From: Blattamonas nauphoetae
Lineage: Eukaryota > Preaxostyla > Oxymonadida
Assembly (NCBI GenBank): GCA_033064195.1
Contig: JARBJD010000014.1
Coordinates: forward strand, 1 to 64,000
Length of the DNA stretch: 64,000 nucleotides
Direction of reading: 5' to 3'
The notes below the pieces were generated by a model. That model did no database searches. It was not told the origin of the DNA and saw nothing but the letters and a program-made list of their open reading frames with translations. Numbering within the stretch: position 1 is the stretch's first letter; every line of letters starts with the position of its first letter. The position numbers and the translations under genes were made by a program. Shown piece by piece: positions 41,671-53,342 of this stretch.

Positions 41671-42596
41671 GGCATGGGTTCGGTACGTAGGTTGAAGTTC
41701 GGCATGTAGGTCAAAGGTTCGGAATGTAGGTCTGAGTTCGGCAGGTAGGTCATTGGGATGAAATGGATTGAGACGCATTTTTGGGTGTTGTGAAGATGAA
41801 ATTGACGACATGTTTTACTGTTTGACTCTGATCTACTTGTTTTCAACTCGTTTTTACAAAAAAATGAGAGAGCAACAAATGAAGGAAGAGTGAAAGGGAA
41901 CATATATTAAACATCGTATCAAAATGGTCGAGATTTGTGTGACTAATGTTGACGAAATATCCTTGATAGTCAGATCTGTCCACTTTCAAGTTGACTCGCT
42001 TTTCTATTTCTAGTCGTCAAACTGGATCATAAAACGGAAAATGCAGTTAATATGCTATAAATGAGTGACATTGAGGGTGAAAGTTAGGAATCGAGCAAGA
42101 TATAGTGTCAAATCTGTGGATGATACAATGATCATCGATTCTGCTTCGACTATGTTGTACATCTCTTTTACATATTACATTCCCTTCAAATTCACCTTTA
42201 AGGCGTGATATTTCTATAATTCACATGATGAATTGACAATGAGAAAGAAAAACGAAATTTTGACCCATCACGAAAGTGTTTCGTTTTCATTTCTCATCTC
42301 TCCAATTTTCACTCATCATGTCGCAATCCTCCATTAAATCATCAATTAAATGTGAATATTTGACGTTTATTGTCAGTATCATCTCATAGGAACAGAAAAG
42401 TGACAAACTTTGAATCAGCAGGTTGATCATCTGTTCCATCGAGTTGAATTTATGAATGGATGAAATTTTCAAATCGTGTGTATTTTCACCCTGGTCACTG
42501 TATCGTGATCTTTCTGCATTTTGAACTCTTCAATTTAGCATGAAAAAGGAGAAAGACCTACGATCCGAACTTCGACCTACCATCCGAACCCATGCC
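41671..42596. mobile_element. Foldback MITE, GGCATG type (926 bp)
   Basis: Bounded by the 8-bp duplication GGCAGTTG (41663-41670 and 42597-42604). Both ends begin GGCATGGGTTCGG when read inward and continue as tandem units of about 20 bp of the form GTTCGG-x4-GTAGGT: four at the left (41678-41752), two at the right. The interior has no gene. Terminal hexamer, duplication size and subrepeat design match the element at 15475-16144. It sits in the last codons of a family-A gene: joining the flanks gives GINCLQPQ and a stop instead of the present RHGFGW ending. Confidence 0.8.
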
Positions 42597-43583
42597 GGCA
42601 GTTGATTCCAAAATCGTTCAATATTTCGAAAGAGAACCGTCTGACTTTCTTTCCATACATCGAGGACTTGTTGTGATGCAGTGTTAGCTCGAGATGATCT
42701 CTGAACCCTTCTTGCTCCAGTGTCTGTAATACTATTCTCCCTCTGCGTTCAGTGTCGGTTCCGTGGGTCTTCCATCTGCGGAGGTGGGAGGACATGAGCT
42801 TGATGATGAACTGATGGGTGTCATTGTCTTCCACTTTTGAGAGAAGTGAAGGGAAGACCATTGGGATGGGAGAAGAACAAATGAAATCCAGTGTTGGTTG
42901 GTGGAGTGGACTGATATTTAATAGTGTGAGCAGTAATTGCAAATTGGTTTTGTATTCCTTGATCCACGACAAAAGATGAGGATTCCGACTGATCTGGACG
43001 AGAGATGGTTCGATGGGAATTATAACTTCAGGCAACACCACATCTCTGATTGAATCCGGGTCTGTGTCGGGAGTGTAGTAGAGGGAGTGAACAGGATTGG
43101 AGGGGAGCAGGACGCAATCTAGAAGAACTCTGATCGAGTCATACAGTATGACCCGATGGTCTAAGACCGAGAGATCTCGCAATAAAGGTGTCGAGAGAAT
43201 CCTGAATGATCGATGGATGGGGCGAAGATATGAGCACAGTCATCGAATCCACAAATTCTGGGGTCGGGACTGGTGAGTCTCGTTCAATGGCCTTCAACAC
43301 ATCCTTCAACACAGTATCGAAGTTGACCGACAGATTGGGGAGGGAGGTGATCGAATGAAGGAATACTGAAGCATTTTGAACTTGTTCTTCATCAAATTTG
43401 TAGCCGTCTCTGACCATCGAAACAAGAGAAACGAAGACTTGTGCAAAAGAATCAACGGTGACAAGATCGCTTTGATTCCACTTCAGGAACGGAGAGTATT
43501 CTGGATCGATCACATGACAATGAGAACAAGGAGTGAATATTGATACCTTCTGATGGTGAGATCGGTATTCTGTTCGTCTCCAT
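42577..43583 (-). pseudogene. Armadillo-like family A gene, with internal deletion
   Basis: Start ATG 43583; first exon 43583-43547, then a 46-nt phase-1 intron (43546-43501), then EYSPFLKWNQSD. The copy keeps SLVSMVRDGYKFDEE, ISSPHPSI, SIRDVVLPEVIIPIEPSLVQISRNPHLLSW, HQPTLDFICSSPIPM and EGFRDHLELTLHHNK. About 40 residues between SPHPSI and RILSTPLLRDLSV are missing, and the deletion shifts the frame near 43200. Its C-terminus is replaced by MITE sequence. Divergent from the copy at 43663 with 79 bp between start codons. Confidence 0.75.
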
Positions 43584-43662
43584 CGTGTTGTCTGGTATTT
43601 GGATCGGCCCTTCGGTGCCATCATCATTGACACAAAGCATCGAACACACAAGATCGATAACT
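43584..43662. promoter_or_regulatory. 79-bp head-to-head intergenic region
   Basis: The only sequence between the start codons of two divergent family-A copies (43583 minus, 43663 plus). It must contain both promoters or one bidirectional promoter, unless upstream exons exist. Confidence 0.5.
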
Positions 43663-44716
43663 ATGACCTTCTCGGATGGTATGCACTTCTTCGCTTCATC
43701 TTCATCATCTGACTCCTCCAGAGTACTCTCCATTTCTGAAATGGAATCCCACTGAAAGACTCACTGTGGATTCTATTTCTCAGGTGCTCATCTCTCTTGG
43801 TTCGATGGTAAGAGATGGCTACCAGTTTGATGAGGACATTCTTCAAAAAGCATCAACTTTCATGTCGTCGATCATCAAGAATATCACTCTTTCATTCAAT
43901 GTCGATGATCTACTGAAGTCCATTGGACACGATTCCCCAAACCCCGCTGCAACGTTTGTGGATTCGATAGTTGCGCTCTTTTCTCCACACCATCCATTGA
44001 TATTCAAGTCCACTCTCTCATTCATTTACACATGTCTGAGCGAGTGTTCATCTTCAAACCACCTGGCCCTAGTCACCTCCAAACTCATTCCCAGAATCCT
44101 TTCCACCCCTCGCTTAAGCAATCTTTCTGTGATCGATGATAAAGGGATGCTGAGCGACATGATCTCGATCCTCCAAGCTTGCGTCTCTCTCGCCTCCACC
44201 AACACACTTCAGTCGCTCTCCACCTTTTCCGGAACTGTCCCTCAATCAGTCCGAGATGTGGTGCTGCATGAAGTATTGATGCCAATGGAACCATCTCTCG
44301 TGCAGATCAGTCGCAATCCTCACCTTTTGTCGTGGATCGATGAATACAGTGACATGTTGACATTACTGATCGCAATCTTCGATAGGAGTGCATTCCACCA
44401 ACCAATACTGGATTTCATTTGTTCTTCTTGCATCCCAATGGTCTTCCAATCACTTCTCTCAAAAGTGGAACACGAATTCGACAGCAAGTACATCATCTGG
44501 TTGATGACCCAGTATATCAACAAATGGAAGGAAAATGGAGCGGACACAACGCACAGAGGGAGAATATTGTTGCAGACACTGGAACAGGAAGGGTTTCACG
44601 AAGGACTCGAACAAACACTCCTTCACAACAAATCAACGAGAGATGGAAGGAAAGTGAGGATAAACTCATTCAAAATCATGCACAGATTTGGAATGAACTC
44701 TTCTGAGCCAGAATAG
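43663..44716 (+). CDS. Armadillo-like family A protein
   Basis: Exon 1 43663-43678 (five codons plus one base), a 43-nt intron, exon 2 43722-44716: 336 residues, MTFSDEYSPFLKWNPTE onward. Family landmarks in order: SLGSMVRDGYQFDED, LLKSIGHDSPNPAATFVDS, SPHHPLIFKSTLSFI, LALVTSKLIPRILSTP, SVRDVVLHEVLMPMEPSLVQ, HQPILDFICSSCIPM, RGRILLQTLEQEGFHEGLEQTLLHNKS. The paired amphipathic helices fit an armadillo/HEAT solenoid. There is no signal peptide or membrane span, so the protein is probably cytoplasmic. Function unknown. This copy is intact. Confidence 0.75.
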
Positions 44717-44742
44717 ATGACACGATAAACGAAAAGAACTCT

Positions 44743-44797
44743 GTCGCCCACATCCCACATTTCACTCGATGTTCAGATGACGTCACATGCTGACCCT
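44743..44797 (+). repeat. Conserved 3' block of family A, copy 1
   Basis: TCTGTCGCCCACATCCCACA and the following CACTCGATGTTCAGATGA recur shortly after the stop of family-A copies at about 51021-51056, 54637-54760 and, on the minus strand, 57855-57730. It is a shared 3' untranslated or downstream element or the edge of a duplicated unit. Confidence 0.6.
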
Positions 44798-44937
44798 CAT
44801 GTTCATCATCTTCTTCTTACACCTGCTTTCTTTTCATTTCGTTTTCAACCTCCTCCCATCGACTTGATATCCTTCTTACATCATCTAACCAAATTACTCA
44901 TTCCAAAGACCACCATGGCAATATTGGAGGGAAGAGC

Positions 44938-46144
44938 GTGACGTTGATAGACAACCTGACTTTCCGGCTTCCGAAGACTTTGTTCGCACCCACCCTGACG
45001 TGCCTCCTGTTCGCGATCATTCCACCCTCAATCTCGCAGCTGACGTCGCTTGTGAAAGTGAGTTTTGGACTCAACAAGATCGAAGAAGTTCCAAATGATC
45101 TGTTTCGTCTTCCCACTCTGACTCACCTGATCCTGTCACACAACAAATTGACGTCGCTCCCAACTGATCCGGCGATGTCCCCAAATTGTGAGTTGTCTCT
45201 TGGATTCGTGGATCCACTGAGCAATCCGATGATATATGAGAAAACAAGGACAGTGACGCATCCTGGAGCGGTTCTCTGTGCTCTGGAGCGTCTGTTGCTT
45301 GCGTCGAACCAGCTGACCTCTGTTCCCCGCTTGTGTCGCAGTTTCGAAAATTGCACACACTTTCGCGTGCTGGGAACGGGATTTCTGAGCTTCCGCGTCT
45401 TTTCTTCCACTCGCTGCCGAACTTGAGACGCGTGGACTTGTCGTTTGACGAACTGACGCATCTGCTGGAATCGATTGGTTCGGGGAACACGAAACGGATC
45501 TCGCTGGATGTGTTGATCAACAAATTGACGTAACTTCCGCACTTTCTTGTTGATTCGAACAGTTCGCTGCACTCTTCGCAGTTGCTGTATCTCCGCCAGC
45601 GATTCTTCGGAACATGTATCCACACACACACACACACACACCAACCACACCAGCACTGGCCTCTCCCGCCGCACGGACACTGGACAGATCTGGGAGTCGT
45701 CCGTATGGATTCAGGCGAGGAATGGAGACGCCGAGCTGGCAGTTTGGTCATCTAAACGTGTCGCTGAACGGATTGGGAGAGTGTGTGGGTGTGGGTGGAG
45801 TGGGGAGTGGGATGGAGAGCATCGTGTCGAGTGTGCTGAGCGAGTGGGAGGAAGAGAAGTCGGAGCCGTTCGCGCTGAACCTCCCCCACCCTTCGGATGT
45901 GGTGACTGAGCCGTTCCTGCTTCCTCTGCTTTGGAAGAATCGGGTGTACCGCTCGCTGATGTTTCTGTCGACGTGCGGGTCTCTTGGGATGGACGTGGAG
46001 TGCGAAGGAAGGATGGAGACGGGACTGAATCGGCCTCCGTGGAGTTGGAACACATCACTGCGTGTGTTCCACGCCGAGTTCATTCGATGCTTGCTGGGAC
46101 GATTGTGGAGTGACGAGAAAGAGAAAGAGGAGAAAGAGAAGTAA
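44938..46144 (+). pseudogene. Leucine-rich-repeat protein, shortened copy
   Basis: LRR units such as LTSLVKVSFGLNKIEEVP and TLTHLILSHNKLTSLP match the LRR gene at 51101-52768. This copy lacks the 5' two thirds and an internal 84 bp (one LRR) between CLLF and AIIPPSISQL. The frame changes at VPRL/CRSFENC exactly as in the other copy and an extra stop follows near 45532. Later frames (45640-46144) encode an unrecognised region after an (AC)n run. Confidence 0.6.
45620..45641 (+). repeat. (CA)n microsatellite
   Basis: About eleven CA units within the decayed LRR locus. Confidence 0.9.
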
Positions 46145-46478
46145 GAGTGGGAGGAGATGGTGAGACTGAGCGAGGCCGAGCACAAACGACAGATTGTTCA
46201 TGTGGGCAACCACATCCGCGCTTTTCTGCGAAGCTTGTCAGACGAAGAAACTGACCTGGAAGCGAAGATCGAACCGTTATTCTCATCTCATTCCCACTTG
46301 ATAGATTCACGATTTTTGTTGATTTATGGAATGATTACTGTCGTCTTTTGGCAAGTATCTTCGAGTAAGTGTGCATTCACTGCACCTCAGCACACAATTA
46401 AGAGGATTACTGTCACTTCCCATTGATTGGTTTTGACGATTCAGTTGTTTCTTGAATTGTCTAGTGAACAATTCCACG

Positions 46479-47530
46479 ATGATCTCTTCGGACGGTATCC
46501 CTCATTTACTCCTCATGGTCATGTGATTCATCCAGATTATTCTCCGTTCATGAACTGGAATCCGAAGAATCGCCGCCAAGCTGATTCTGTTGCACCTGCC
46601 TTCCACTCTCTTGTTTCAATGGTTCAAGATGGCTACCAATTTGACGAAGAGCTTGTCAGCCGAGCCTCACAGTTCTTCTCTTCGATCGACTCGAGTTTCC
46701 GAAAGCAGGACTCTCTCGATGATTTATTGCAGGCCATTGGACAAGACTCACCAAACCCCACTGCCGTGTTTGTGGATTCGATAATTGTGCTGTTGTCTTC
46801 ACCCCATCCATCGATATTCAGGGAGACTCTGTCATTCACTCACGAAACTCTCAGACGTTGTTCACCGTCAAACTACCTGGCCATTGTCTCCTCCCAACTC
46901 ATTTCCCGAATCATTTCCACTCCTCCCTTGCGAGATCTTTCTGTGATTGATGATCAAGACATCTTACTCAGCATCTTGTCAATCTTTCGATCGAGCGTCA
47001 CCTTCATCTCCGCCAGGTTTCTTCCATCCTACTGCAACACTCTCCACACTGACCCTCAATCAATCCGAGATGTGGTGCTGCATGAAGTATTGATCCCAAT
47101 TGAACCATCTCTCGTCCAGATCACTCGTCATCGTCACCTTCTGTAGTGGTTCGGTGAATGCAGAGACACTTTCAGAGTACAATCCAAGATCTTTGATGCT
47201 AGTGCCTTCCACCAACCGACACTGGATTTCGTTTGTTCTTCTCGCATCCCAATGGTCTACCAATCACTTCTCTCAAAAGTGGAACACAAAGACACCCATC
47301 AGTTGATCATCTGGCTCATGAATAGCAATATCCGCACATGGAAGGAACATGGCACTGTATTTTGGCACAGAGGGAGAATAGTGTTGCAGACACTGGAACA
47401 GGAAGGGTTTCTTGGAGAACTCGAACAAACACTGCTTCATAACAAATCATCAACAAATGGAAAGAGTGTGAGGCTTCTATCATTCGAAATCATGCACTCT
47501 TTGGGAATGAACTCTCCTCATCCTCGATAA
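46479..47530 (+). pseudogene. Armadillo-like family A gene with one stop
   Basis: Exon 1 46479-46494 (MISSD plus one base), a 41-nt intron, exon 2 46536-47530, 336 codons. All landmarks are present, from DYSPFMNWNPKN to EGFLGELEQTLLHNKSSTNG. One in-frame TAG at 47144 stands where other copies have the Ser of HLLSW. The rest is open, so it is a young pseudogene or a sequencing error. Convergent with the Hsp70 gene. Confidence 0.75.
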
Positions 47531-47722
47531 ATCGTTCATGGGAACAGAAGCAGTAATCCCCTTCCATTGAACTGTTCACTCATATTTTGATGAAAACTTT
47601 CACTTTATTTTGTGAAATTATGGTTTTAGGATCACGAGGTCACCAAACAATGAAGAAAAGAAGTTTCTTTCAGGCGAATGGTTGAATAAGAAATGAACCC
47701 ATTAATCCTTCCCCCTCCTCGC

Positions 47723-49762
47723 CTAATCAACATTATCCACATCCGGCCCTCTCTGCTGCCCAGCTCCTCCCGTTCCCGCTGACTGGCCTGGCTGACTCTG
47801 TGCCTGTCCTTGTCCTTCCTGCTGCTGTTGTTGTTGTTGTTGTTGTTGTTGTTGTGCTGCTCGCTCAGCGTCTTTTGCGTTGTATTCCTGAGTGTATCGT
47901 GCATCGTAGAACTTCACCAGAAGTGGATGTGAGAACGCCTCCATTTCCTTGTACTTCGCATCAAGTTCTGCTGCGTCTGCCGCACTCCCTTCTGGTGTCT
48001 CCATCCAATCCAACACTTCCTGTGCCCGCTGCTTGAGTGTGGTCTTGTCCTGTTCCTCCATCAGCTCTCCTGCTCCATCCGCGGTTGTGATGAGAGAGAA
48101 GCAGAAGGTCTCCAGAGCGTTCCTGTTCTCCACTTTTTGGCGAACGAGATCGTCCTGTCCCTTCATCCGTTCTGCCTGTTCAACCATCTTTTCAATTTCC
48201 TCCTTCGACAATCGACCTTTTTCGTTTGTGATGGTGATGTGAGAGCGAACACCTCCAGTCGACACTGCTGTCTCTTCTGCTGACACTTCCAGAACTCCAT
48301 TTGCATCGACATCAAACTGCACTCTGATTCGGGGCACACGTTTCTTCGCTGGTGGGATTCCAGTGAGTTGGAAGGAACCCAGGAAGTTGTTCTCCTTGAC
48401 TGTGGCTCGCTCTCCTTCATAAACCTTCACTGTCACCTTTTCTTGATTGTCCTCGCTTGTCGAAAAATACATTTCTGCCGTTTTGGGAATTGTTGAATTT
48501 CGTTTGATCAACACATTCATCACACCGCCCTGACTTTCCACTCCGAGCGACAGGGGAACAACATCAAGCAAGAGAAGGTCTTCTCCCTTCTCTCCAGCGG
48601 TTCCCTTCAAAATAGCGGCCTGCACAGCTGCTCCGAACGCGACAGCTTCGTCCGGGTTGATCGACGACGATGGTGGTTTTCCAAAGATTTCTTTAAGCAT
48701 TTCTTGGACACGGGGAATTCGGGATGAACCTCCAACCAAAATCACGACATCGATTTCCTCTTTCTTGAGGCCAGAATCTTCGATCGCGCGTTCGATCGGC
48801 CCACGACATTTGTGGAACTCGAACTCAGCCATGTTTTCGAAGCGGGCGCGTGTGATGCTTGTCGAGAAATCAATCCCATCATAAAGTGCATCAACTTCGA
48901 TGGTCGCTGTGGATGATGAAGACAGTGATCGCTTGGCCCTTTCACAGGCTGTTCGCAGACGACGCACAGCACGAGTGTTCGACGAGATATCAACGCCTCT
49001 GTTCTGTCTCCCGAATTCCTGCACGCAGAACTTGACCAAAATGTTGTCGATATCCTCGCCGCCGAGATGTGTGTTTCCGGCAGTTGCCTTCACCGTGAAC
49101 ATTCCCTCGTCGAGATGGAGCACTGAAACATCAAGTGTTCCTCCACCATAATCGAAAATAAGAATATTTTGGGCTGGGCCTTTTGTTTTGTCGAGCCCGT
49201 AAGCAATTGCGGCGGCGGTCGGTTCGTTGATGATTCGAATGATATTCAGGCCGGCGATTGTTCCAGCGTCTTTGGTGGCTTGTCTTTGTCCGTCGTTGAA
49301 GTAGGCAGGGACAGTAACAACAGCGTCGCGAATTCGTTCGCCAAGGAACGTCTCAGCAACATCCTTCATTTTCGAGAGAACCATAGCTGAGATTTCCTCC
49401 GGAGCAAAATCTTTTGGTTGGCCATCCACGGTGACTTGAATGGCTGGCTTATCTCCCACTTTTTGGACTACTTTGAAAGGCCACAGTTTGATGTCAAACT
49501 GAACTTCCTCGTCGCTAAACTTCCTTCCAATCAATCGTTTTGCATCAAAAACTGTGTTTGTGGGGTTCATGGCGACTTGGCTCTTTGCGGCGTCTCCAAT
49601 TAATCGTTCTTCGTTTGTGAAAGCGACATACGAAGGTGTGATTCTGTTTCCCTGGTCATTCGGGATAATGTCAACATTACCATCCCGCATGACGGCAACA
49701 CACGATTTTGTTGTCCCGAGATCGATTCCAACAGCGTATTTCGAATTTGGTAGGTCGGCCAT
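47723..49762 (-). CDS. Hsp70 chaperone, cytosolic type
   Basis: A 679-residue protein without introns. The ATPase domain (1-385) has [44 protein letters not shown] and [17 protein letters not shown]. The substrate-binding domain follows ([18 protein letters not shown]), then the helical lid. It refolds proteins with ATP together with J-domain and exchange factors. No targeting peptide is present and the residues fit the cytosolic group. Oddities: FDYGGGTLD where FDLGGGTFD is usual, a run of about 13 Gln near 635, and a C-terminus DVDNVD instead of the EEVD that binds TPR co-chaperones. The start is the first ATG and fits the family. Confidence 0.95.
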   Translation of the reverse strand: MADLPNSKYAVGIDLGTTKSCVAVMRDGNVDIIPNDQGNRITPSYVAFTNEERLIGDAAKSQVAMNPTNTVFDAKRLIGRKFSDEEVQFDIKLWPFKVVQKVGDKPAIQVTVDGQPKDFAPEEISAMVLSKMKDVAETFLGERIRDAVVTVPAYFNDGQRQATKDAGTIAGLNIIRIINEPTAAAIAYGLDKTKGPAQNILIFDYGGGTLDVSVLHLDEGMFTVKATAGNTHLGGEDIDNILVKFCVQEFGRQNRGVDISSNTRAVRRLRTACERAKRSLSSSSTATIEVDALYDGIDFSTSITRARFENMAEFEFHKCRGPIERAIEDSGLKKEEIDVVILVGGSSRIPRVQEMLKEIFGKPPSSSINPDEAVAFGAAVQAAILKGTAGEKGEDLLLLDVVPLSLGVESQGGVMNVLIKRNSTIPKTAEMYFSTSEDNQEKVTVKVYEGERATVKENNFLGSFQLTGIPPAKKRVPRIRVQFDVDANGVLEVSAEETAVSTGGVRSHITITNEKGRLSKEEIEKMVEQAERMKGQDDLVRQKVENRNALETFCFSLITTADGAGELMEEQDKTTLKQRAQEVLDWMETPEGSAADAAELDAKYKEMEAFSHPLLVKFYDARYTQEYNAKDAERAAQQQQQQQQQQQQEGQGQAQSQPGQSAGTGGAGQQRGPDVDNVD

Positions 49763-49943
49763 TAGAGATCAAAAGGTCTAGTCCCCATAACATGTAGGAT
49801 CCTCGCCATTTCCTTGATAGAGTCATTTCAGGAAAAACAAACAATCTTCAGGGAAACTCTGAACCGATCCACCGACATCTTTGTAGACATGGTCTGAGAT
49901 TCGTTGATCGACCCACACTCATCGTCACACGACAAGTTCTCGG
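49763..49943. promoter_or_regulatory. Divergent promoter region, Hsp70 / family A
   Basis: 181 bp between the Hsp70 start (minus) and a family-A start (plus). No perfect heat-shock-element array was recognised. Confidence 0.4.
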
Positions 49944-50995
49944 ATGACCTCTCAAAGCGGTATCCCTCCTTTTTTCCTCACTGTCATGTGATTCATCCAG
50001 AATACACTCCCTTCCTGAATTGGAATCGCGATGATCCCTTTTCAGTTGATTCTGTGTCAATAGCTTTCCTCTCTCTTGTTTCGATGGTCAGAGATGGATT
50101 CCACTTTGATGTGGAGCTCGTCAGAAAAGTCTCAAAGTTCCTCTCTTCAATCACCTCGCTTATCAAAACAAACGACTCTTTCGATGGTTTTTTGTACGCT
50201 CTTGGACAGGACTCACCACATCGCACCGAAATATATGTGGACTCGATCACAACTCTCTTATCATCGTCACATCCATCGATATTCAAGGGCACTCTGGCAT
50301 TTATCCGCAAATGTCTCGATTGGGGTTCACATTCAAACCAACTGGCCCTTGTCTCCTCCAAACTCATCCCCAGAATCTTTTCCACACCATATCTCCATGA
50401 TCTATCTGGAATCGATGATAAAGTAATCATGAACGACATTATCACCATTCTCGAATGCTGTGTCTGGCTCTCCTCACCCGACGTTCTTCAAGCTCTCTCC
50501 CCCACTTCCGACATTGACCCTGAATCAGTTCGAGATGTGGTGTTGCATGAAGTGCTGATCCCGATGGAACAATCTCTCGTCCAGATCAGTCGCAATCCTC
50601 ACTTTTTGTCGTGGAACTATAAATACGAACAAACATTGAAATTGTTGACCGAGATCTTTGATGCGAGTATTCTCCACCAACCAACACTGGATTTCGTTTG
50701 TTCTTCTCGCATCCCAATGGCCTACCAGACACTTCTCTCAAAAGCGGAGAACGAATACACACTTCACAGCATCATCTGGCGCATGGCGGACAATATCAAC
50801 AAATGGAAGGAACATGGAGCGGAATCTTTGGGCAGAGGGAGACTATTATTGCAGATACTGGAACAAGAAGGGTTTCACGAAAGACTCGAACAAACACTGC
50901 TTCACAACAAATCATCGGAATATGGACGCTATGTGAAGTTTTTTTCGTTTCGATTCGTGAACTATTTGGGAATCAACTCTCCTAAACCTCGATAG
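49944..50995 (+). CDS. Armadillo-like family A protein
   Basis: Exon 1 49944-49959 (MTSQS plus one base), a 41-nt intron ending at 50000, exon 2 50001-50995: 336 residues, intact. It reads EYTPFLNWNRDD, SLVSMVRDGFHFDVEL, ALGQDSPHRTEIYVDS, SSHPSIFKGTLAFI, LVSSKLIPRIFSTP, SVRDVVLHEVLIPMEQSLVQ, HQPTLDFVCSSRIPM and EGFHERLEQTLLHNKSS. It begins the second A-LRR-A block, equivalent to the copy at 43663. Function unknown; solenoid scaffold inferred. Confidence 0.75.
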
Positions 50996-51100
50996 ACGAC
51001 AATTGAAACGAAATGAACTCTGTCGCCAACATCCCACATTTCACACGTGTTCAGATGATAAATCGTCTGTTTCTCGTGTTCTCCCCTTCTCTTCGTTTAG

Positions 51101-52768
51101 GATTTGTCATTCAACAAGATCAGCACCATCGAACACTCTGTTTTCTCAACCCTTCTCGAACTGCGCTTGACCCTCAATCAACTCCACTCATTTCCACACA
51201 ACATCAGCATCCTCTTTCCTGTTCTTCATTCCCTTTCACTCACACAAAATCAGTTTGTTATTCGAATTGTGATGGTTTTCAGAATCAAGAAATGCCCGCT
51301 CCTTAACCATCCCACTCTGACAGTGTTGGATCTGAGCCGAAACAACATTTCGTCGATCGACAAGCCTCTTGTTGTCCCGACGCTGACATCTCTGTCGCTG
51401 GCACTGAACAGGCTGACGTCGTTCGTCCTGCCGAATGGCTCGCATCTTCCATGCCTCCAAATCTTGGACCTCCGAATGAACTATTTGGAGACACTGGACG
51501 AACAAGTGTGTTTCTCTCCTTTTCACACTTTTCAGACATTTGAAACACTTCCGACGATCAAATCACTTTATCTGACATCGAACGAGTTGGAGTCTCTCCC
51601 CGACAGACTCGGTGACATTCTGCCGAACCTGTCGACGGTGTGGGTTGGCCAGAACAGATTGAAGACGCTTCCGAGTTCGTTTAGTCGCTTGACAGTGTGT
51701 TCTTTTTTGTTATTCTTGTTTTCAGAATCCAATTGACATTTTCGGTGGGACGAACGAACTTGTGAGTTGTCCCGATTTTTTAATGAGGTCGACGGGGGAC
51801 CTTCGCGTGTACATCCCAAACAACCGTCTTCGGACGCTTCCTCGGCTGAGTTGTGATGTTGTTGTTTTCTCCGCAGATTCGAACCGGATCACAGAAATTG
51901 AGGAAGGTGTGGAACGTCTTGTTTGTGAATATTGTTCAGATGTGTTTGCATGGCCGTCTCGAATGAAGAGCGTATCGCTGAAAGACAACCTGATTTTGTC
52001 ACTACCGAAAACACTGTTCACACCCACCCTGACCTGCCTCCTGCTTGCTCACAATTTGCTGACCGATCTCTGGGATGGATTGTTCACGCTTCCAAACATG
52101 CAGACATTGGATGCTTCGTTCATCTCGCTCGCGATCATTCCGCCCTCGATCTTTCAGCTGACATCGCTTGTGAAAGTGAATTTTGGATTCAACAAGATCA
52201 AGGAAGTTCCAAATGAGCTGTTCCGTATCCCCACTCTGACACACCTGATCCTGTCACACAACAAATTGACGTCGCTCCCATCTGATCCAGCGATGTCCCC
52301 AAATTGTGAGTTGTCTCTTGTATTCGTGGATCCACTGAGCAAATCGATGATATATGAGAAAACTGGGACAGAGATGCATCCTGGAGCGGTTCTCTGTGCT
52401 CTGGAGCGTCTGTTGCTTGCGTCGAACCAGCTGGCCTCTGTGCCCCGCTTGTGTCGCAGTTTCGAAAATTGCACACACTTTCGCTTGCTGGGAACGGGAT
52501 TTCTGAGCTTCCGCGTCATTTCTTCCGCTCACTGCCGAACTTGAGTCGCGTGGACTTGTCGCTCAACGAACTCACACATTTGCTGAAATCGATTGGTTCG
52601 GGGAACGTGAAACGGATCTCGCTGGATGTGTCGTTCAACAATTTGACGTCACTGCCGCACTTTCTTGTTGATACGAACAGTTCTCCGCAACCATTCGAAT
52701 TGACAATTGCAACAAGCTCTTGGAGACCTGATGGAACCGATTCGCCCGACACCCACCCTCAAACGTGA
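51101..52768 (+). CDS. Leucine-rich-repeat protein, spliced
   Basis: Exons 51101-51252, 51283-51505, 51536-51694 and 51726 onward, joined by introns of only 30, 30 and 31 nt. Each keeps the frame (for example LTQNQIKKCPLLNHPTL and LDEQTFETLPTIKSL). Opening after the acceptor TTTAG at 51100 implies a further 5' exon. There are at least ten LRRs of the LxxLxLxxNxLxxLP type. Near 52448 the LRR frame changes from SVPRL to FRKLHTLSLAGNGISELP, and the same change is present in the copy at 44938, so the last part (to 52768) may be lost in both. Intracellular protein-binding role likely. Confidence 0.6.
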
Positions 52769-52769
52769 T

Positions 52770-53342
52770 CCCCGATCTTTCCCGACCTTCTCCTCCTCAT
52801 TCACTCCCCACTGTGGTGTCTCAACAGTCCATTCTCGCTTCTGAATGAAGCGGAGTGCTGTGGCATTCTCAACCCAAAAGGCCCTTCCTCTCCATCCACC
52901 CACTCGGCCGTTCATCGCTCCCGTTTCTTCGCCTTTCGCGACACTCTCTGCCCTTCCTGTTCGCACCGCTGACCACCTCACACTTGGCACGGCAGACACC
53001 AACACTCTCCCTCCACCCTCACACGATGTCGACGAGGCAGTGCACTTCAACAGCGTGGCTGGAGTAGTCAAGCTGGACAGTCTGAACACGATGATCCACC
53101 GTGTTGTTCGGATGGAATGGACGAATGAAACACCCACTCACACACACTCTGTGTTTTGGGTGAGAGTTGAGGGAGAGGAGGGTCGGGAGCGGGAGTGTAG
53201 AGACAAGTTGACTGCCCGCAGAGAGTTGGATGGACGGGTGTGTGCGAAGGATGGTGAAGTGAGCATGTGGCAGTTGTGGGGCAGTGGGTTGAAGGTTCGG
53301 AATCGCTTTCGTTGCTTTTCTCTGCGATCTCAGCTTTCTTAA
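52770..53342 (+). other. Uncertain coding region after the LRR gene
   Basis: An open frame at 52845-53342 (165 residues) has no recognised domain but contains a plausible folded stretch (VDEAVHFNSVAGVVKLDSL). It may be the C-terminal part of the LRR protein in a changed frame. Confidence 0.3.

Noticed and set aside
52440-52460. Programmed frameshift in the LRR gene
   Set aside because: The same change occurs in both LRR copies, but these are duplicates of one another and one is clearly dead, so inheritance of an older lesion is simpler.
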